DNA of 12,807 bases, taken from contig JANBQS010000737.1 of the NCBI GenBank assembly GCA_027577415.1, forward strand, positions 1 through 12,807, written 5' to 3'. The notes below the pieces were generated by a model that saw only the letters and a program-made list of their open reading frames with translations, searched no databases and was not told where the DNA came from. The DNA comes from Coemansia sp. RSA 922. Taxonomy: Eukaryota; Kickxellomycota; Kickxellomycetes; Kickxellales; Kickxellaceae. Below, in pieces: positions 7,747 through 12,807 of the stretch; positions within the stretch are counted from its first letter, which is position 1, and each line of letters opens with the position of its first letter. The position numbers and the translations under genes are program-made.

Positions 7747-7751
7747 GATAA
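7747..7751 (+). promoter_or_regulatory. GATAA motif (first of two upstream of the permease)
   Basis: GATAA at 7747-7751, with another at 7928-7932. In fungi GATA factors (Gln3/Gat1/AreA) bind GATA cores and switch on permease genes under poor nitrogen supply. Two short sites are weak evidence on their own; the link is suggested by the gene they precede. Confidence 0.3.
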
Positions 7752-7829
7752 AGAATTTTTGGGGGAGGAAAAATGGCCTCGCCTTATACTCAATTGAGAG
7801 AGGCGTCTGGCCTTGCTCTCCCTCCTGAG

Positions 7830-7858
7830 AGGGGAGTGTGTAACTCAGGGGGAGGGGG
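7830..7858 (+). promoter_or_regulatory. AGGGG (STRE-like) cluster and G-runs
   Basis: Three AGGGG cores at 7830-7834, 7847-7851 and 7853-7857 lie about 150-175 bp upstream of the permease ATG. AGGGG is the stress response element bound by Msn2/Msn4-type zinc fingers. The plus strand also carries four G-runs of at least four (7760-7764, 7831-7834, 7848-7852, 7854-7858), so a G-quadruplex is an alternative, though the loops are long. Confidence 0.35.
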
Positions 7859-8388
7859 TGTCACTAATTGGAGAGCGGAAATATCTACCACTCAGTTTTG
7901 AGCTCTAGGAATGCCAATTGGGTAACGGATAAAAAAGTGTGGGCGCGCAAGACGCCAAAGACAAGAGATGTGCACAAACTCTACGAGATCTACGACTGAC
8001 GCTCCATCATTCCGCTCCGCTAATGCGCCGCTCACTAGTCCACATTAGGCAACGGCATTTCTTTTTTATTCACTACTGCTTGATCGATGCTATCGCTTCC
8101 AAAGAAGCATATAACGCTGCATGCCTTTTGGCTGTCACAATAGTCCTTTCTCGTGATGAAACGCTGCCAAGAGGCCGCCTCCCCTTCCTCATGAGCGCCC
8201 GACATGTGCTGTTCAAACAGGAAAATATGCGATATATCACCATGTGACACCTTCCATTGTGCTACCATGGGAAATGGTGCCTCCCCCGCCCCGACTTTTC
8301 TCACAATGTTTCGGCCAAATAATTTAGTTAATCGACTTTTTTTTTTCCCAGGATGTGCGCGTGACTTGTTTGAATCAAAGAAATATTA

Positions 8389-9048
8389 TTATAGCAAACT
8401 ACTCTGCGTAAATAAATGGACATACTGGTACGCGGTATGTCGATCAGTCATCCGACAAGGATCCAAACCAGCTCTCCGATAATCCACGCCGTTGTTAGCA
8501 TCTACCTGAGCGTCTTCAGGCAAGATCATCGTCAACAGTTCCAACATCAATCCACGAGTCTGTTCGGGATTAGAGCAAGGCAAATAATTGATTTCGATAA
8601 TCAACCCTTTATAACTAGTTCCGACCATCATATTACCAGTCCTTATTATCCAATCGTCCCCCTCATAGCTATACCCCTCGACTCGGGCTGTTTGTCTGGG
8701 TGTCCATAGGTTTTTGAGTCGCAACACTATTGATTCCATTTCGGGCTCAGCTTCGACCACCACTCGGTTACTGGCCATTACGTAGAATTGACGCCGCGAG
8801 GTGCCCTGTCCTCGGATCACCAGGTACATGGATTGGTCGGATGCCGTGCCACGAGGTGCGGTGAGTGCGGGTACTTTGATGTTTTGGTGTTGGACAAAGT
8901 TATATGGTGAGTGGAATAGCTTGGTGTCCATGCTCCAACGGCCCTTGAGACTGGCGCGTAGTCCGCGTAAGAGCCGTTCTTGGAGAAGCCCTAACGATGC
9001 TGTGCCCTGCGCATCCTTCCACCACAGAACCCACGTCGATCCAGCCAT
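8389..9048 (-). CDS. MED20: Mediator complex subunit 20 (Srb2/TRFP)
   Basis: A 219-residue head-module subunit of the Mediator coactivator, which bridges transcription factors and RNA polymerase II in the nucleus. The length fits the family (yeast Srb2 210, human MED20 212). The start at the ATG 9048-9046 gives MAGSTWVLWW, matching the short hydrophobic first strand of the beta-barrel; an in-frame TTG six codons upstream is not needed. Recognisable family features are the WSMDTKLF segment at 38-45, LKNLWTPRQT at 111-120, the GTSYKGLIIEIN strand at 143-154 (compare TGFKGLLIEL in Srb2) and the C-terminal AYQYVHLF at 206-213 (compare LAYQYVRAL). The gene is divergent from NOB1 across 249 bp. Confidence 0.9.
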   Translation of the reverse strand: MAGSTWVLWWKDAQGTASLGLLQERLLRGLRASLKGRWSMDTKLFHSPYNFVQHQNIKVPALTAPRGTASDQSMYLVIRGQGTSRRQFYVMASNRVVVEAEPEMESIVLRLKNLWTPRQTARVEGYSYEGDDWIIRTGNMMVGTSYKGLIIEINYLPCSNPEQTRGLMLELLTMILPEDAQVDANNGVDYRRAGLDPCRMTDRHTAYQYVHLFTQSSLL

Positions 9049-9297
9049 TGGTGAATATGTATGCAAGTAGACAAATAGATAAATGGAAAAGTGTACAGAT
9101 AACGCGCAAACACTTGGTGATGGTGAAGTCGCTATATTGCCGATTGAGACCGTTTTGGGATACTAATCAAAGACTGATTAGCTAGATATGATTACCGATG
9201 TGTTAGTTTTTTTTTTCTTTTCTTGTAGTAAAAGCTTTGAGGAGCTTAGGCTGGCTGTAGTTCTCAACTCTATCATTTTTTATTTTTATTATTTACA
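9049..9297. promoter_or_regulatory. shared divergent promoter of MED20 and NOB1
   Basis: 249 bp between the two start codons. It contains an inverted repeat at 9163-9181, a T-rich tract (about 9207-9225) and an AT-rich leader directly before the NOB1 ATG. No clear TATA box for either gene. Both genes are constitutive housekeeping functions, so joint control is plausible but not shown. Confidence 0.55.
9163..9181. repeat. inverted repeat CTAATCA-5 nt-TGATTAG
   Basis: Perfect 7-bp arms around the spacer AAGAC, near the middle of the divergent MED20/NOB1 promoter. The half-site TGATTA/TAATCA resembles homeodomain recognition cores. The left arm also overlaps a TACTAAT (9161-9167) identical to the branch site of the pantothenate kinase intron, so it could instead mark a 5'-UTR intron of NOB1. 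Confidence 0.5.
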
Positions 9298-10947
9298 ATG
9301 TCATCAATTGCTGCTGCAGACGTTGTTGCCGCCGCCGAGTCGCAGGTCCCACCCACAGAGACCGTCGAGCAGACTGTACCATCGAGCGAGGCTGCCGAGC
9401 AGACTCTTTCCAAGAAGAAAAAGAAGAGAAAGCCCAAGAACCTCCGTGCACAAAACCAAGGCAAACCCGTAGTAACGCTAGTAGTCGACACCAACCCATT
9501 CGTCAAGGGACTAAAACTAGAGACACTTGCCACCAAATTCGTAACAGTACCCGAAGTCGTCCACGAACTACGCAGCAGAGCATCCAAGGATCGATTCCAC
9601 GAGCTAGATATCAAACACGGCGTAGAACTTATTAACCCAGATGCTGAGAGCATGCAGATCGTGTGCAATTTTGCCAAAAAGACCGGTGACTTTGCTAGTC
9701 TCGCCATCGCCGATCTCAAAGTTATCGCTCTCGCTTTTATGCTCGAAAAGAAGGAAAACGGTATGCGTCGTCTCAGGACTGAACCCGTTGGTAATAATCC
9801 TAATATCTCCGATCGCAAGCTGTTGGAGTCTGCGGAAATTGCTGGTGGTGCTCAAGAAGACAGTGACTGCGAGGATCTGCCAGAAGAGGACGTGACACCA
9901 GAGGATGTGCCCGTGGATATCCAGCAGAGTATGGCTGCTCTAACGGTTACGAGTGACGAACCCGAGCAATCCGTAGCTCCTTCGGCGTCTATCGAGGCTA
10001 CAGCCGAGGCAGAAGAGGTGGTAGAAGAGGCGGCCGATGAGGTATGCCAACCAATTGACGAGGTGGCGCTAGACAGCAGCGAGCCGTCGATGATTCTCCA
10101 GAGTGTATCCAACGATGACGAATTTGAAGTTGGCAGCGACGAAGAGTTCAGCGACAACGAGTCAGTCAACCAGAACGACGACGACGACGAAGGTTGGGAG
10201 ATAGCCGGACCCAAGCCCAAGAAGCAACAACAAGTCCAAGACAACTTCTTCAAGGGCGATTGGATTACCCCACAGAACGTCAAGCAAAAGCAAGCAGTCA
10301 GTGCCATGGGCATGAAGGAAGCCCAGGGATCCAACTCCACTCGGACTGTTACCAAAGTAGCCTGCGTGACCTCCGACTTTGCCATGCAAAACGTAATGCT
10401 CAAAATGGGCATCAGTCTAGTCACCCCCGACGGTGTTGCAATTACCCGACTGAGCACCTGGGTCCTCCGCTGCCACGCCTGTTTCCATCTGACCGGCGAT
10501 ATGACCAAACAGTTCTGCCCCTCCTGCGGCTACCCAACCCTCAAGCGCTGCTCGGTGACCACCGGCACCAACGGCCGCCTCCAAGTCCATCTGAAGGCCA
10601 ACTACAAGTATAACCTGCGCGGTACCGTCTTCTCCATCCCCAAAGCTACCGGCGGCCAGCATAGCAAGCGTGACATCATTACGCGTGAGGACGACAAGGT
10701 CTATATGCGTGCCATGAACTATCGCAAGGCTATGGACGCCAAGAGCAACGCGGGTCTGAGCGGCGCAAACTCGCTGTTTGATCCTGATTTTATGCCTGGA
10801 CTCTTGCAAGCCGGCTACTCCACCAGCAATAAGGGCTACGGTATCGCCACCGATTCCCGCGGGATGCCCATGGTCGGCCGTAACTGCAAGAACCCCAATA
10901 CCGTGCGGAAAACAGGTAACCGCAAGAACAAGAAGCGCTACGAGTAA
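9298..10947 (+). CDS. NOB1: 20S pre-rRNA site-D endonuclease NOB1
   Basis: PIN-domain endonuclease that cleaves 20S pre-rRNA at site D to make mature 18S rRNA in cytoplasmic pre-40S particles. 549 residues in one exon, from an ATG after an AT-rich leader. An N-terminal extension (1-55, Ala/Glu-rich, then a basic KKKKKRKPK stretch at about 39-47 that could act as an NLS) precedes the PIN domain. The acidic residues Asp64 (VVDTNPF), Glu90 (VVHEL), Asp131 (TGD) and Asp139 (IADL) are in place; Asp64 corresponds to catalytic Asp15 of yeast Nob1. An acidic low-complexity insert covers about 165-300. The zinc ribbon has Cys392, Cys395, Cys407 and Cys410, followed by the conserved GRLQVHLKANYKYNLRGT segment. 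The C-terminus is the typical basic tail. It is longer than yeast Nob1 (459) because of the extension and insert. Its stop lies 92 bp from the stop of the convergent kinase gene. Confidence 0.97.
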   Translation: MSSIAAADVVAAAESQVPPTETVEQTVPSSEAAEQTLSKKKKKRKPKNLRAQNQGKPVVTLVVDTNPFVKGLKLETLATKFVTVPEVVHELRSRASKDRFHELDIKHGVELINPDAESMQIVCNFAKKTGDFASLAIADLKVIALAFMLEKKENGMRRLRTEPVGNNPNISDRKLLESAEIAGGAQEDSDCEDLPEEDVTPEDVPVDIQQSMAALTVTSDEPEQSVAPSASIEATAEAEEVVEEAADEVCQPIDEVALDSSEPSMILQSVSNDDEFEVGSDEEFSDNESVNQNDDDDEGWEIAGPKPKKQQQVQDNFFKGDWITPQNVKQKQAVSAMGMKEAQGSNSTRTVTKVACVTSDFAMQNVMLKMGISLVTPDGVAITRLSTWVLRCHACFHLTGDMTKQFCPSCGYPTLKRCSVTTGTNGRLQVHLKANYKYNLRGTVFSIPKATGGQHSKRDIITREDDKVYMRAMNYRKAMDAKSNAGLSGANSLFDPDFMPGLLQAGYSTSNKGYGIATDSRGMPMVGRNCKNPNTVRKTGNRKNKKRYE

Positions 10948-11039
10948 AGAAAAAATAATGAAGACATTCTGTTACCAATATCAAAGAATAAAATGATTGA
11001 AAATATAAACGCAAGAAGCAACTAATGGAAATTGTGTAG
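10948..11039. terminator. shared 3' region of convergent NOB1 and kinase genes
   Basis: Only 92 bp separate the two stop codons. The segment is AT-rich and contains AATAAA at 10987-10992 on the plus strand, a plausible NOB1 polyadenylation signal, and TTTATATTTT on the minus strand for the kinase. The 3' UTRs of the two transcripts are likely to overlap. Confidence 0.5.
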
Positions 11040-12807
11040 CTATTCGCGCCACGTCTGGTAGAATTTGTTTACCGATAGGGTAAGCTCCTTTGAAAACACG
11101 TCAGCAAACCCTGGGATCTCGTGCTCCAACCGGCGGATAGTCTCGGCAAGCGTACAGTACGCCGCCTTTGCCTGCGAGTTGCTCGTCAGCTTCTCCAAGC
11201 GCACCAGCGTGGGCATAAGAACATTGTGGTAGAGGTCCTCAGGAGAGTTCTGCCTTCCATTAGCTCCCGGTGCTGCGCGCTGAGGCTGTGGGTGCTGTAA
11301 ATGACCGTTACCCCCCGGGTTGCCGATTTTGGCCTGCTGCAAGCGCGACGACGACGGCGAGCCGCTTGATTGATGCGACGACGAAGGGCGGCTACCAGCA
11401 CCGCCAGGTGGAGGAGGTGTGCTAGATCCAAAGCCAGGGCCCAAGTTAGAGCGCGGGTTGGAGATGTTGACTGGGCTCGAGTTGTTGACATGGCGCTGCT
11501 GCAGGCCAGGGCTAGGAGGCGGAATGTTGGATCCAAACCCACTCGGAACTCTGTTTCCTGCACCTATGCCCATTCCCAAGCCGTTGACATTGCCTCCCCC
11601 GCCAACGCTGACATTTGAGGCTGTGCTGCCACTGCGCGAGCGATTACCGTGCCCAGAGCCAATGGGCGGCGGTGCTGGAAGTGCCGACATGTTGCTCGAG
11701 CTGATAGACGACGTCGACGCATTCGTAGTTGAATTTGATGCAGACGTGTGCAGCTGCCGCACAGGTATCGCTGGCGCGAGGCTCGCGTTCTTTTGCGGAG
11801 TGCTAGGTAGCGCCTGACGAACGGTACCAAAGTCCCATGCCACCTGGTCATCGTCTTCCTGCGAGGTGCGCTCAGGCTCGTTCTTGCTACTGCGGCTCTC
11901 AGGGACAGTCTTCTTCCAGCTCTGCCACCTCTTGATGAGATCGGTCAAGTGCTCGGTCCGCTTGGCCGACCGAATAAACTTGTGCTTGAGCAGCTGCTCG
12001 GCGGTCGGTCTCTGCTTCGGGTCCTTTTTGAGGCAAAGCGAGACAAATTCCTGGAAGATCTTGGTAAACTCGGCGCCCAGCTCTGGGGGCTCATTTTTGG
12101 GGATAACGAACAAGACCTTCATCGGGTGCAGCTCAGCGTGCGGCGGCTGGCCCTTGGCTAACTCGATAGCCGTGATGCCCAGCGACCAAATGTCGGCCTT
12201 GTAGTCGTAGCCGGACTGTTTGATGACCTCAGGTGCCATCCAAAATGGCGTGCCAACAAATGTGTTTTTGCGCGTAAGTGTAGCCGTGATTTGCCCCGAC
12301 ACGCCAAAGTCAGCCAGCTTGACGTGGCCCTGCAAAGTCAGCAAGATATTGGCAGCCTTGATGTCACGGTGGATCTTGTTCTCGTGGTGAAGATAGTTGA
12401 GGCCTAGCAACATCTCGCGCAAGATAATGGCAATGTACGTCTCACTAACGCGTCCAGGCTTCATAAGGTCGGCGCACGAACCGCCACCACAAAACTCCAT
12501 GACGATCCACAGCTTGGATCCGTCCAGATACGATCCATAGTACTTTGTCACCGATGGGTTGTCGAGCTGCGACAGAATAAAGATCTCTTGCTGGATGTCT
12601 TCGATTTCATCCTCGGCGCTCTCCAGGTCGATAATCTTGATCGCCACCTGGCGCTTTGTACGGTTGTCAAAGCTATGCAACATCGTGAAGGTGTGAGAAC
12701 AGCGACAAATAAGTCCAAGTGCATTAGCATGACTGTATTGTGGTGTTGGGTGTCGCGCTTCTCCAAGCAGTATTTATCCGCAATATTTACCCTTTAAAGA
12801 CTTCGCC
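11040..12807 (-). CDS. Ste20-family protein kinase, GCK-III/Sps1/Kic1-like, 5' end cut by window edge
   Basis: Serine/threonine kinase of the germinal-centre-kinase III group (relatives: Sps1, Kic1, S. pombe Sid1/Nak1/Ppk11, human MST3/4), which act in polarity, septation or sporulation signalling. Two exons are visible: 12807-12791 reads GEVFK plus two bases, and after a 118-nt intron 12672-11040 continues [12 protein letters not shown], giving 549 residues without the true N-terminus. In this partial protein the ATP lysine is residue 18, alpha-C Glu about 35, HRD at 107-109, DFG at 127-129, the activation segment [20 protein letters not shown] about 139-158, and APE at 152-154. All catalytic residues are present. 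A Ser/Gly/Pro/Asn-rich linker (about 262-475) follows, then a conserved C-terminal block ([19 protein letters not shown] to the end). Treating the frame as starting at the CAT/ATG near 12677 would lose the glycine loop and is rejected. Which paralogue it is cannot be decided. Confidence 0.92.
12673..12790 (-). other. kinase intron (118 nt)
   Basis: Donor GTAAAT at 12790-12785 and acceptor ATAG ending at 12673. Unspliced, the frame after GEVFKG hits a TAA immediately; spliced, the junction codon is GGC (Gly) and yields [18 protein letters not shown], a normal subdomain I-II sequence. A TGCTAAT lies 51 nt before the acceptor and a TTCTCAC lies 21 nt before it; either could hold the branch A. 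Confidence 0.88.

Larger units (their letters stand above)
7684..8388. other. intergenic region: permease promoter and MED20 3' flank
   Basis: The part near the permease (7684-7960) looks like its promoter, with a TATATA core (7722-7727), GATAA motifs and a cluster of G-runs. The remainder (about 7960-8388) shows no recognisable gene; reading frames there (for example plus 7939-8247) have no protein-like motifs. A run of ten T (8337-8346) and TA-rich sequence just beyond the MED20 stop fit a 3' end region. Confidence 0.6.

Noticed and set aside
9852..10508. Long (218-codon) minus-strand frame within NOB1
   Set aside because: It is the antisense of the acidic NOB1 insert and zinc ribbon; Ser/Leu-rich composition is what reverse reading of Glu/Asp codons gives.

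Overview
The window is nuclear DNA of a fungus, most likely an ascomycete yeast outside the CTG-Ser group. Evidence: fungal-type housekeeping genes (CAB1, SFH5, MTG1, Mediator MED20/SRB2, NOB1), short GT-AG introns of about 80-120 nt with RCTAAT-type branch sites, compact spacing and A-rich leaders. CTG reads as leucine at invariant positions (for example the SLGEM motif of the permease). The genus cannot be named from sequence alone.

Layout, left to right. 1-92: edge of a gene, orientation uncertain. 93-1449: long stretch without a convincing protein gene, holding two CACGTG boxes and a rightward TATAAATA. 1450-2648: pantothenate kinase (minus, 2 exons). 3313-4464: Sec14-like SFH5 (minus). 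4655-5844: mitochondrial ribosome-assembly GTPase MTG1 (minus, 3 exons). 5980-7683: LysP-like amino acid permease (minus). 8389-9048: Mediator subunit MED20 (minus). 9298-10947: 18S rRNA site-D endonuclease NOB1 (plus), divergent from MED20. 11040-12807: Ste20/GCK-III-type kinase (minus, cut by the right edge, with an intron separating the glycine-loop exon), convergent with NOB1.

The genes are separate housekeeping functions: coenzyme A synthesis, lipid/heme handling, mitochondrial translation, amino acid uptake, transcription, cytosolic ribosome maturation and polarity/septation signalling. Nothing indicates a shared pathway or cluster. No mobile element, CRISPR array, rRNA or tRNA gene was seen, and I do not see a new multi-gene system. 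The items most worth a second look are the bacterial-LysP-like permease, the SFH5 homologue that keeps its heme-ligand motif and carries a long disordered tail, the spliced genes with their branch-site consensus, and the promoter-like signals in the first 1.4 kb.
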